From positions 2,750 through 26,559 of the forward strand of contig LT649433.1 in NCBI GenBank assembly GCA_900128395.1: a stretch of 23,810 bases of DNA, written 5' to 3'. The notes below the pieces were generated by a model. That model was given only the letters and a program-made list of their open reading frames with translations, did not search any database and was not told the origin of the DNA. Positions within the stretch are counted from its first letter, which is position 1; every line of letters starts with the position of its first letter. This DNA is from Stramenopiles sp. TOSAG23-2. Taxonomy: Eukaryota > Sar. Position numbers and translations under genes: made by a program. Of the stretch, positions 1 through 7,710 are shown piece after piece.

Positions 1-99
1 ATTTGTCTCAGTTATTGTATTCTTTCTGGAGAGTAGGAATTGTCATGAGTAAATTAAAAAATAAGTTATGCATTAATTATACTATATATAATACGGAGT

Positions 100-125
100 A
101 TAAAAATCCATATATCAATTTTTAT
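100..125 (-). terminator. Stem-loop just behind the HVA22-like stop codon
   Basis: ATAAAAAT at 100-107 and ATTTTTAT at 118-125 form a perfect 8-bp inverted repeat with a 10-nt loop. It begins two bases after the stop codon of the leftward HVA22-like gene. A role in RNA 3'-end formation is inference; in DNA this AT-rich, short inverted repeats also arise by chance. Confidence 0.35.
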
Positions 126-127
126 TT

Positions 128-589
128 TCAAGCATCTGGTTGTTTTTCACTACCAGCTATGGATTTTGCAACTTCAGAACGTGCCCATTTGGTTGCATCT
201 TGACTTTTTTGTCCAACCCAATCTTTAGCTTTATCAGCAGTTTCGCTTAAACGTCGCGTACCCTTCTTTATTGCGTCATCAATATCATTTTGATGGGCTT
301 TTAAATATGGTGCAACAAAATTTGCATAACATGCTAAGGCACCTCGATATTGTGGATGCATTAAATATACAAGAAAGACTAATTTTACAAGATAATAAAA
401 TGGTATGGTACCAGTCAATATATATTCACCAAAATATTCGAAAACTTGAAGGAACGAGTGTACGCACCAGTATGTAAGCCATTGTTTATCATCGTCTATA
501 CCTGGTGACTCTAACGCTTTGAAGGATTGGTATGCCGGGTATAACATACCAATAAGAACACCAAGAGGTTTTGTGAATAAATTTCCCAT
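128..589 (-). CDS. TB2/DP1/HVA22 (REEP-type) ER membrane-shaping protein
   Basis: A complete 153-residue protein of the TB2/DP1/HVA22 family, including REEP5, Yop1 and plant HVA22. Members insert hydrophobic hairpins into the endoplasmic reticulum and help curve it into tubules. Visible family marks are YPAYQSFKALES (residues 17-28), the WLTYW segment (37-41), the FPFYY-type hydrophobic stretch before a lysine (around 63-69), and MHPQYRGA (around 77-84). After the hydrophobic half comes a C-terminal half rich in charged residues and alanine, expected to form an amphipathic helix. Length is normal for the short plant/yeast-type members. The start is the only ATG before the domain, and the stop is TGA at 128-130. 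It is divergent from the SET-domain gene, with about 816 bp between start codons. No intron is apparent. The family call is firm; the exact subfamily is not. Confidence 0.93.
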   Translation of the reverse strand: MGNLFTKPLGVLIGMLYPAYQSFKALESPGIDDDKQWLTYWCVHSFLQVFEYFGEYILTGTIPFYYLVKLVFLVYLMHPQYRGALACYANFVAPYLKAHQNDIDDAIKKGTRRLSETADKAKDWVGQKSQDATKWARSEVAKSIAGSEKQPDA

Positions 590-1068
590 AATATACTCTT
601 TAATGCCTGTGTTTACTTGTGTTGCGTGTCTATCTACAACAATACTAGAATTGGTTTATAACTTGTTGCATATGTATACTATTATATTACTCTTTTATGC
701 ATCTGTATTACTTGCAGAATGCACTTCAAATTACTTTATATATATTTATTACATAATAATTTTTTCGAAACCAGATTTACAACGTTGTTTTTTTCCGCAA
801 AAGTTCCCATCATTATTTTTTTATATATAGCGATGATCAATAATAAGTATAAATTTCTATTAGTCTCTCTTTAACAGGTAATTAAGAGGGTGGTGGAGGA
901 TAGAAAAAACAAAAACATCATCAAAACGACTAAAGGGGCTGTAATAATTTTTTTTGTGGATTTTGAGTTGTTACCTGTTGTTACCTGGTAATACTACTTG
1001 TATATATTTCGAATAGGCCGTAGTGTTGTGTGTTGTGATGAAGATTATTATTATATTATAATTACGTA

Positions 1069-1084
1069 TACCAGGTACCTGGTA
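1069..1084. promoter_or_regulatory. Perfect 16-bp palindrome TACCAGGTACCTGGTA
   Basis: Two overlapping copies of the near-palindromic 9-mer TACCWGGTA form a sequence identical to its own reverse complement. Single copies of the 9-mer recur at 982-990, 10337-10345 and 17606-17614, in each case inside a divergent intergenic region. The symmetry suggests binding of a dimeric transcription factor, which is inference. Confidence 0.45.
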
Positions 1085-1261
1085 ATGTGCTAAATGCACT
1101 AATTATTATAATTTATTAGAATTCCTGGAATTATTGAATACAACTTAAACTTCTTTACCATGAATAATTAGAAAGCTGGAAAGGTGCAAAGTGTAGATAT
1201 CCTGTGTGTGGACGTCTGAATAGTATATAATATTAAAACACAGCGTAAATATAAAACTCAT

Positions 1262-1266
<5 letters not shown>

Positions 1267-1306
<40 letters not shown>

Positions 1307-1327
1307 ACATAATATATATATATATAA
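1267..1327 (+). repeat. Compound (CT)n-(GT)n-(AT)n microsatellite
   Basis: About 15 CT units run into about 5 GT units, then, after a short break, an AT run. It ends about 80 bases before the first ATG of the SET-domain gene and probably lies in its promoter or 5' leader. Length polymorphism is likely at such a tract. Confidence 0.85.
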
Positions 1328-1405
1328 TTGTGGAGCGAAAGACAATTATATCTGATACTATATATTACGCATAAATATAATAAACACTCTGTATGTACAT
1401 ATGAA

Positions 1406-4400
1406 ATGATGGATTCTTATATCACCACCACCACCACCACCACCACCACCACAAATTCTGATTCAACATCATCATCACATGGAAAGTTTATTTCACAAGG
1501 AAAATCATCAACAACAAATATGTTCAGAAAAAATTTAATGTTTAAATTTGTATATAATAATATATATGGTAAATGCGATAATAAACTATTCGCAAACAAA
1601 AAGAAGGATAGGCTAAGGGGGCTACATATGTTTTGTTCTGAAAGAGAAAGTGGTGTACATAGCAAGTGGAAAGAAAATGCCTATGTTCAAGTCGTTGGAA
1701 ATTATTTTGATAAAAATGCTGAGAGAATTCCCAATAGTAAACCAAACTTACCTATCCCAGGTATATCAAAATTAAATGATTATTTATGGATTTGTAATAA
1801 AACGTGTTTCATAAAACCACCTGATCCAATTCAAGTCGATACAACTGATAGCACCTGGGTATATAGTTCATGGGTATGTTTAGAAAAACATCGGTTTGGA
1901 AAAAGGGAAAAGGCAGTATTTATATCAAATAGTGGCGTCAATATACATGCATATATTGATTTTTGTGGTGAGGAAGGCCAGGCTCAATTTTGTGTCATGC
2001 AGTTAAACAATAGTATTGTAGCATATATGGAAGATGAAAGTTCATGTTTTGATATATGGAAAGGCAGCGCAAGTGATTACAAGAATAGCAATACAAACAG
2101 CAACGATAATGATAAATACAGATGGTGTCATATTGGTGTTTTTAGCGCGAGTAATGATGGAACATATTTTTTTGTTAATGGAAAATTTGCAGGAAAAGCA
2201 GGATTGGAGTTGAATCATGCAATATATACGATTGGCAATGCTGCAAACTCTGATGTCTCTGCGGTTGGGAGAATAAATGATATTCGTATTTACATGTTTA
2301 AAACTATTAGTAATAACAAAAATTGGAAGGAAGAGTACGCTCGCCGTTTGTACGATGATTACTTGTCTCAGGATAATGATCACATATCTGATGAAATTGT
2401 TGACAACAAGAAATCTGAAATGCATATTGAACCTCCATTTAATCATGATGATGTTAGCAACAGCAATATGGAAGAAGAAGTTGTTGGAGATAAAGGTAAT
2501 AATAAAAATAAGAAGCGGAAACATGATGATAATGATAACAATGACGATAATTCAAATATTAATGATGTTAAAATAAGAAGGGTTGAACCAGCAACCTCTG
2601 AGGTTGAAGCGACAGGTAGTCATTCCAATGCAAATAACCATTTGCCTGGTGGTGAAAGTATTAATATTAATATTGTTAATAATTCAGAAAAGGATGATAA
2701 TGGCAACTCGGCGCAAGAAGCTCGCAAACGTTGGATGGTGGAAAATCAACAACCATCCGAGTTTGAAGCGACGGAAACCTCTAAGCAAAATGAAGGTATC
2801 AGCGATTCTAATAATTCTAATGATGATGATGATGATGACAATATGTCCGATATTGAATCTAGCAATAGTGATAGTGACAATTCAGATAACGAGGAAGATT
2901 TTAATGCAATGGAGGCTAGTAAAAAACAAAATATGTGGATTAAAGCGCAGGCTGATTCGAAATCAACAAGTGGAGAATCTAGTAGTATAAATACTACAAA
3001 AAAAACTGTAGTGAATGAGAATGAAGATGGTGATGGTAATAGCGAAAGATCTAGTACCATATCGCTACTTGACACAAGTGATAGTAGCAATAATACAATT
3101 GATTTTGAAGCCAGGGGAAATTTTGATGATGTCGTTCAAAGAGTAGATAAAATGCAAGAAGAGCGACAGCAACAACAACAGCAGCAGCAGCAAAATACGA
3201 TATCTGCGGAAAAAATTATACATGATAGTAGTGATGAAAACAATACCAGTAGTGATGAGGATGTGGATGAGGTGGAAGAAGAGGGTGATGAGGAAACTGG
3301 ATTGAAGTATTTATATAGTGTCACAAATTTTGTAGAAACTTATAACAATATTGTAGCTTCATTGAAACAAGTTATTGCAAAACATAGTAGTGAAAATAAA
3401 ACTCCAAATAATGCACACGATGTAAAACCATGGAAACCATTCTTTGAAGAATTGATAGCTAATGTTGGAAAAGGCTCGTTTATCAAAACAATAAAAGATA
3501 TCTCAATGATTAATTATTATTCAAGTGCGGTTATTTATGGTCTTGTGCCAGAGACTTGGAGCATAGAAACGATGCTGAATGAAATAAACAGGAACATACT
3601 TGATCAGACATTTGCTGATCTTGAAAAATCAGGAAAGCTGCGTTTTATTTTACAATTTGTAAAATGTTGCTTTGAATGGTTTATGAATGAATTTCAACAT
3701 CTCGAGACATTGACAAAATCGTCGAACAAACTTGTTTTGGATAAATGGATTGAATACTGCAAAGAGAATCCACATTACAAGTGGTTCTATGACATTGTTA
3801 AAATTGAAAATGTAATTAAAAATGAAAATGGCACCCCGTTATTGTTTCAAGGCTTGAAAATGTGGGTTAAAGGTCCAAATGGAGAATGGGAAACGGATGT
3901 ATGTTGCATCTGCATGGGAAACGACCAAGGTGCCATGACTACATGTGACAGCTGCTTCGATTCATATCATATTAAGTGCCTTGAACATGAAAATGTAGCA
4001 GCTGTCTTCTCAATACCTGGCGTAGAGGGTGTTGATTATGATGTTGCAACTCGAGATGATGAAAGTCAAGAAGTTGAAGTAATTTCTTCAGGCAGACATT
4101 CTGCAACTTCACCCGCGCTTAATAATGAAGATGATGATATGGGATGTACAGCTTCATCAAAGTGTAAAATGTGCAAATTTAATGAAAGTTTGCATTATGA
4201 TGTGTTAACAAATAACTTAAAACAAATTCGCTACAAAATTGGAAGTGGAATTGTATCACCATTCTGGCAGAATGTTACAAAAAGATATCATAAAAATAGC
4301 ACCGACAGACCAAAACGTTTGTACAATGCTGTTCATTTAGCAGCGCAAGAAAATGGTTTGCATGCTTTGCAATTGATGTTATCGCCATTTCGATTGCTGG

Positions 4401-5680
4401 TTGAAAACAAAGGGACAGAACAATATATAAATAGGAATGATATTGTAACTAATAATGCTGCTAGTAGTGGAGTTCCTAGTCGTAACAACAATAACAGTTG
4501 GCTGGATGTTTGCGATAATAATGTGTCTGTTCTTATGCCATTTTTAAAGATGTATCATGAAGAAACGCATGAAGATGCTTTCAACATTAGCATTGACAAC
4601 AGAAGTTTCAATGTAGCATGTCAGCTTCATTTATGGGGAGTAGGAAATACAGAAACTCTATTTGCACTTCAAAAGACTATGGCAAAAAAATCAAATTGTA
4701 ATGACTTATCGTTGGGTATCGAACCAAATGTACCTGTATATGTTGAAAAAGTATATAGAGGCAATCATGACAATAATAATAGTACTACTACTACTACTAC
4801 CACTACTACTAATAATAATAATAATAACAACAATACTGGTAGCAGCAGTTCCAGTAGCAATAGCAAAAATAATAATGATGCTAAAAACAATAGCCCCTCA
4901 ATTGCTCTAAACTTTCAACAAAAAAATAACTTTTTGTACATAACAGAATCATTGGAGCATCCAAATGTAATACCAGATTGGTTTTCAAAAGAAATGAAAG
5001 GCTGTACAAGCGAGGAAACATATTGTTGTTCTGCCAAATATCAACGGGAAACTGTTGAAATTAGACAGAAATGTATGCAATGCCATGCAAGTTCACATCA
5101 AATTAAACTCAATTGCCATGAACTTTGTCGTTGTTATAAACCTGTAAAAATTATTGAAAAACCTTTACTAGCACGACAGCAATCGTTTAAAAGCGAATGT
5201 TGTAGAAGATCAATGGCACGATATGGCACAAATGTCTTTTTGGAAGTGTTCCATACAAACACACCTCAAGGATACGCAGTTCGTACTCGTCAATTTATAC
5301 CAAAAGGCCAATTTGTATGCTCATATATTGGCGAAATCATTAATGATATAGAAGAAGGGAAAAGAGAAAATCGTCACTACATTTTACAATTAGATGATGG
5401 GAGCAAACAGCGTACTGCCTCTTTGGTTGATGGCAGACGATACCGAAGTGTTTCATCCTTTATAAATCATCAATGTAAAAAAGGTGGAAATTTAGATCGT
5501 ATACCTTTTCATGAATATCATTCAGACAAAGAATATCCACATGTTGGTTTTTTCGCCAATTGTGACATTGATGTTGGCCAAGAATTGACTTTTAATTACA
5601 AAAAAGGTACAAAAGGCAAACCATTTGAACGTTGCTATTGCGATACATGTGCACATAAATATGTGAATAAAACAACGTAA
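1406..5680 (+). CDS. LamG-like / PHD / ankyrin-like / pre-SET-SET protein, putative histone H3K9-type lysine methyltransferase
   Basis: The frame is open from a TTG at 1328, but the first ATG is at 1406, giving 1,424 residues; M2 could also serve. Order: Thr tract (7-16); concanavalin/laminin-G-like fold (about 140-320, with GTYFFVNGKFAG and VGRINDIRIYMF); a long acidic Asn/Asp/Ser region with a basic KKRKH stretch and a nine-Gln run (588-596); a PHD-like finger (C833, C836, C847, C850, H855, C858, then C920, C923); a weak ankyrin-like segment (about 968-1000); a Cys-rich pre-SET region (about 1200-1268); SET (about 1272-1400) and a short post-SET. SET marks are CSYIGE, NHxC (N1354, H1355, C1357) and ELTFNY (Y1398). 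The Cys-rich/ankyrin/pre-SET/SET order resembles G9a/GLP (EHMT) enzymes, so H3K9 methylation in the nucleus is the best guess. Oddities: a ~60-residue insertion inside the PHD finger, GYA where most SET domains have GxG (1289-1291), and post-SET spacing CxCx2C (1410, 1412, 1415). Confidence 0.9.
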   Translation: MMDSYITTTTTTTTTTNSDSTSSSHGKFISQGKSSTTNMFRKNLMFKFVYNNIYGKCDNKLFANKKKDRLRGLHMFCSERESGVHSKWKENAYVQVVGNYFDKNAERIPNSKPNLPIPGISKLNDYLWICNKTCFIKPPDPIQVDTTDSTWVYSSWVCLEKHRFGKREKAVFISNSGVNIHAYIDFCGEEGQAQFCVMQLNNSIVAYMEDESSCFDIWKGSASDYKNSNTNSNDNDKYRWCHIGVFSASNDGTYFFVNGKFAGKAGLELNHAIYTIGNAANSDVSAVGRINDIRIYMFKTISNNKNWKEEYARRLYDDYLSQDNDHISDEIVDNKKSEMHIEPPFNHDDVSNSNMEEEVVGDKGNNKNKKRKHDDNDNNDDNSNINDVKIRRVEPATSEVEATGSHSNANNHLPGGESININIVNNSEKDDNGNSAQEARKRWMVENQQPSEFEATETSKQNEGISDSNNSNDDDDDDNMSDIESSNSDSDNSDNEEDFNAMEASKKQNMWIKAQADSKSTSGESSSINTTKKTVVNENEDGDGNSERSSTISLLDTSDSSNNTIDFEARGNFDDVVQRVDKMQEERQQQQQQQQQNTISAEKIIHDSSDENNTSSDEDVDEVEEEGDEETGLKYLYSVTNFVETYNNIVASLKQVIAKHSSENKTPNNAHDVKPWKPFFEELIANVGKGSFIKTIKDISMINYYSSAVIYGLVPETWSIETMLNEINRNILDQTFADLEKSGKLRFILQFVKCCFEWFMNEFQHLETLTKSSNKLVLDKWIEYCKENPHYKWFYDIVKIENVIKNENGTPLLFQGLKMWVKGPNGEWETDVCCICMGNDQGAMTTCDSCFDSYHIKCLEHENVAAVFSIPGVEGVDYDVATRDDESQEVEVISSGRHSATSPALNNEDDDMGCTASSKCKMCKFNESLHYDVLTNNLKQIRYKIGSGIVSPFWQNVTKRYHKNSTDRPKRLYNAVHLAAQENGLHALQLMLSPFRLLVENKGTEQYINRNDIVTNNAASSGVPSRNNNNSWLDVCDNNVSVLMPFLKMYHEETHEDAFNISIDNRSFNVACQLHLWGVGNTETLFALQKTMAKKSNCNDLSLGIEPNVPVYVEKVYRGNHDNNNSTTTTTTTTTNNNNNNNNTGSSSSSSNSKNNNDAKNNSPSIALNFQQKNNFLYITESLEHPNVIPDWFSKEMKGCTSEETYCCSAKYQRETVEIRQKCMQCHASSHQIKLNCHELCRCYKPVKIIEKPLLARQQSFKSECCRRSMARYGTNVFLEVFHTNTPQGYAVRTRQFIPKGQFVCSYIGEIINDIEEGKRENRHYILQLDDGSKQRTASLVDGRRYRSVSSFINHQCKKGGNLDRIPFHEYHSDKEYPHVGFFANCDIDVGQELTFNYKKGTKGKPFERCYCDTCAHKYVNKTT
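1424..1453 (+). repeat. In-frame ACC trinucleotide tract encoding polythreonine
   Basis: Ten consecutive Thr codons, nearly all ACC, near the N-terminus of the SET-domain protein. Such uniform codon use points to recent microsatellite expansion rather than selection for each codon. Confidence 0.85.
3167..3193 (+). repeat. CAG/CAA tract encoding nine glutamines
   Basis: An in-frame run of mixed CAG and CAA codons in the disordered linker of the SET-domain protein, between the acidic region and the folded central part. Confidence 0.85.
4786..4880 (+). repeat. In-frame ACT/AAT tracts encoding poly-Thr, poly-Asn and Ser-rich linker
   Basis: Consecutive ACT-type codons (nine Thr) run into AAT/AAC codons (eight Asn) and then Ser/Asn-rich sequence, just ahead of the pre-SET region. 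It is a low-complexity insertion between the ankyrin-like part and the catalytic module. Confidence 0.8.
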
Positions 5681-5985
5681 TAATAATAATATAATAATAA
5701 TAAATAATTAAATAATATATTATTATATTTATTATTATTAATACTTGATGATGAATGGCCTTAACATAGCCAGATAGCACCTAAATAGCACTAATATTTT
5801 TTTATTATTTTTTTTTTTATTATTATTATTATTTTTATATATATTTATTATTATTATTTATTAAAATATAAAAATTCAAAAAACAAACTATATAAATCTC
5901 TACAAATCTATTATATTTTATAGATACTTGAAAAGGTAATATTATATGAAATGTAAAACATATTTCATGTAATAATTGTTATAGT
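5681..5985. other. AT-rich spacer between SET-domain gene and sideroflexin
   Basis: About 305 bp, almost pure A+T, with TAA/TTA trinucleotide runs. An inverted repeat of TAATAATAATAAATA (5692-5706) against its complement (5726-5740) encloses the perfect palindrome AATAATATATTATT (5711-5724), starting 11 bases behind the SET-gene stop. ATAGCCAGATAGC at 5766-5778 recurs at 11444-11456. The rest presumably holds the sideroflexin promoter; no gene is seen. Confidence 0.5.
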
Positions 5986-7121
5986 ATGTCTAATGATACT
6001 ACATCATTTATAAAAAAGTACCGCCAACGATTCATTAATCAATGGTTTGCATGTGGTCCAGGAAGCTGGGATACTTTATTGGTCTCAAGAAATGAGATTG
6101 AACGTTGTAAAAAAGTTTTAAAAAATAATAGTCAAAATGTACATAATAATAATCAATCTGACTTAAATTGGGCAAAGCATGTCAAAGAATGTGCGTTACA
6201 CCCAGACACAAATGAACCGATACCATTTCCTTTTAGAATGTCAGCGCATGTTCCTATGAATACGATCTTACTCGTTGGTATGTTAGGTGCTACAACAAGG
6301 AATCAACATTTTTTTTGGCAAACTTTAAATCAAACGTTTAATGCATTTCAATTTTATGCTAATCGAAATAAAAGCAATCATGTCAGCACAAAAACATTAG
6401 GTATTGCGACGGTTGCTGCTGTTTGTGGTGCCACAGGTTCTGTTTTTATAATGGATAATTGGATGAAAAAATTGAAATCACGAAATAGATCTACATTAGC
6501 CTTAAGTATTTTAATGCCACTATTATGTGCTGGTTGTGCCAAGCCATTTCAAATTTCCATCATGCGTAAGTATCCATCTTATAAAAATAAAAGAACTCGT
6601 TTCTAACAAATTGCATTATTGCAACTGTATAATACATAGGGCAAGATGAATTATTTCAAGGCATTAAAGTTTATGATACAAAAAATGAAGTTTGTTTTGG
6701 TCGAAGCGTTGTTGCAGGTCAAACAGCGGTTGGGTTGACAATATTAACTAGAATATTATACTTGATTCAACCAATGGTATTTCCTCCAATTTTACAACAT
6801 TATTTAAAGAAGAGGAATATATTTAATAATGAAAAAGAAAAGAAGAATAAATCATTAACAATGAAAAAAGGAATGAATGTTCGAAGTACAGTAGCGCTTA
6901 ACATTATCAATGTCCTATTTGTTGGTTTATGTAGTGCAGTAGCAACGCCTATGTGCATTGCATTGTTTGATCAACAAAGTTCAATACCATTGCAATATTT
7001 AGAAAGAGATGTCCAACAAGCTGGCAAGAATTTTTATTGTGATGATAAGTTGCATAATGATGATATTCAAAAGAATGATAAAAAGAAGGAATTCTTTGCC
7101 TATTTCAATAAAGGCTTGTAA
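5986..7121 (+). CDS. Sideroflexin, mitochondrial inner-membrane amino-acid carrier (two exons)
   Basis: Exon 1 is 5986-6565 and exon 2 is 6640-7121; joined they give 353 residues, slightly above the ~320 of animal sideroflexins. Animal sideroflexin 1 imports serine into mitochondria for one-carbon metabolism. Family marks are HPDTNEPIPFPFRMS beginning at residue 72, NQTFNAFQFYANRN, ISIMRQDEL across the splice junction, and the C-terminal AYFNKGL, a hallmark ending. Several hydrophobic segments follow the HPDT motif. The intron was placed because the exon-1 frame stops within it, while the family's sequence resumes in frame straight after a TAG acceptor. A Lys/Asn-rich insertion (KKRNIFNNEKEKKNKSLTMK) sits in a loop before the last hydrophobic segments. 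The neighbours suggest no co-regulation. The family call is firm; the transported substrate is inferred from homologues. Confidence 0.94.
6566..6639 (+). other. Spliceosomal intron of the sideroflexin gene (74 bp)
   Basis: Donor GTAAGTA, candidate branch site TTCTAAC (branch A at 6606, 33 bases before the acceptor) and acceptor ACATAG. It interrupts an Arg codon (phase 1) and restores the sideroflexin sequence across the join. If retained, the TAA inside the branch site would end translation. Confidence 0.9.
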
Positions 7122-7202
7122 CTGCTATATACGACGTATGCTATATATATATATATATACGTAGTGCTATATATATATATATATACGTAGTGCTATATAT
7201 AG
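7119..7202 (+). repeat. Tandem repeat of a ~26-bp TGC(TA)nCG unit
   Basis: About two and a half copies of a unit made of TGC, a (TA) run and ACGTAG follow the sideroflexin stop codon: 7136-7160, 7161-7186 and a partial 7187-7201. The inverted repeat ATACG-A-CGTAT lies at 7129-7139. Each TA run is self-complementary, so the transcript's 3' end could fold here. Confidence 0.75.
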
Positions 7203-7710
7203 GTGGTGTGACTTTTTCTGACAAAAAGAAAGAAATGGAAATCAATATATTTATTATTCTGAATTATACCCAACCTTTTTGCCGCGGGCTTGGTGCCTGT
7301 AAATAATATAAACGCCGATTAATTTAAGTACCAATACAGTATACTAATTTATGTAAATGTGATATTATAGTAAAATATTGGATATGTGATATGTACAAAA
7401 CAAATCGGATATTCTCATATATTCATCAAAATTACTATTGGTTATATTTGGATTTTTTGTAATAGTGCTATATATTATTAGGCACTTAGTACACAAGATA
7501 TTTTATTAATAATAATTTATTGATGAATTTATTGTCATAATAATTGATTAGTTTCATTATTAGTTTCATTATAGTGTATTCCATTTATGGTACATATATA
7601 TAATTTACGAAAACCACTTCTCCTTGGTATATTATTGTAGTACGTATATATATATATACACCAATACAACATTAAGAACAACAATTGAATTGTAATAATA
7701 TCAGTATATC
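7203..7710. other. Intergenic region upstream of the permease
   Basis: About 0.5 kb of AT-rich sequence with no domain-bearing reading frame. It contains a small inverted repeat CTTTTTCTGACAAAAAG (about 7211-7227) and a direct repeat of TTAGTTTCATTA around 7548-7572. It presumably contains the permease promoter; no TACCTGGTA motif is seen here. Confidence 0.5.

Larger units (their letters stand above)
590..1405. promoter_or_regulatory. Divergent intergenic region between HVA22-like and SET-domain genes
   Basis: About 0.8 kb with no convincing coding sequence; short open frames here lack any domain. It holds TACCTGGTA at 982-990 with a half-site TACCTG at 972-977, the 16-bp palindrome at 1069-1084, and the small inverted repeat GTGC-TAAAT-GCAC at 1087-1099. 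A compound (CT)n-(GT)n-(AT)n microsatellite lies at about 1267-1327. It presumably contains the promoters and 5' leaders of both flanking genes; no transcript start can be placed from sequence alone. Confidence 0.6.

Noticed and set aside
519-830. Rightward 103-residue open frame upstream of the HVA22-like gene
   Set aside because: It overlaps the HVA22 5' end on the other strand, and its Tyr/Ile/Leu-rich translation is typical of AT-rich non-coding DNA.
1328-1405. N-terminal 26-residue extension of the SET-domain frame
   Set aside because: It would start at TTG; the first ATG in frame is at 1406, and the extension lies directly against a microsatellite with no domain content.
6735-7121. Separate small gene behind sideroflexin
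   Set aside because: It is the second exon; it carries the family's C-terminal AYFNKGL and is in frame after splicing.
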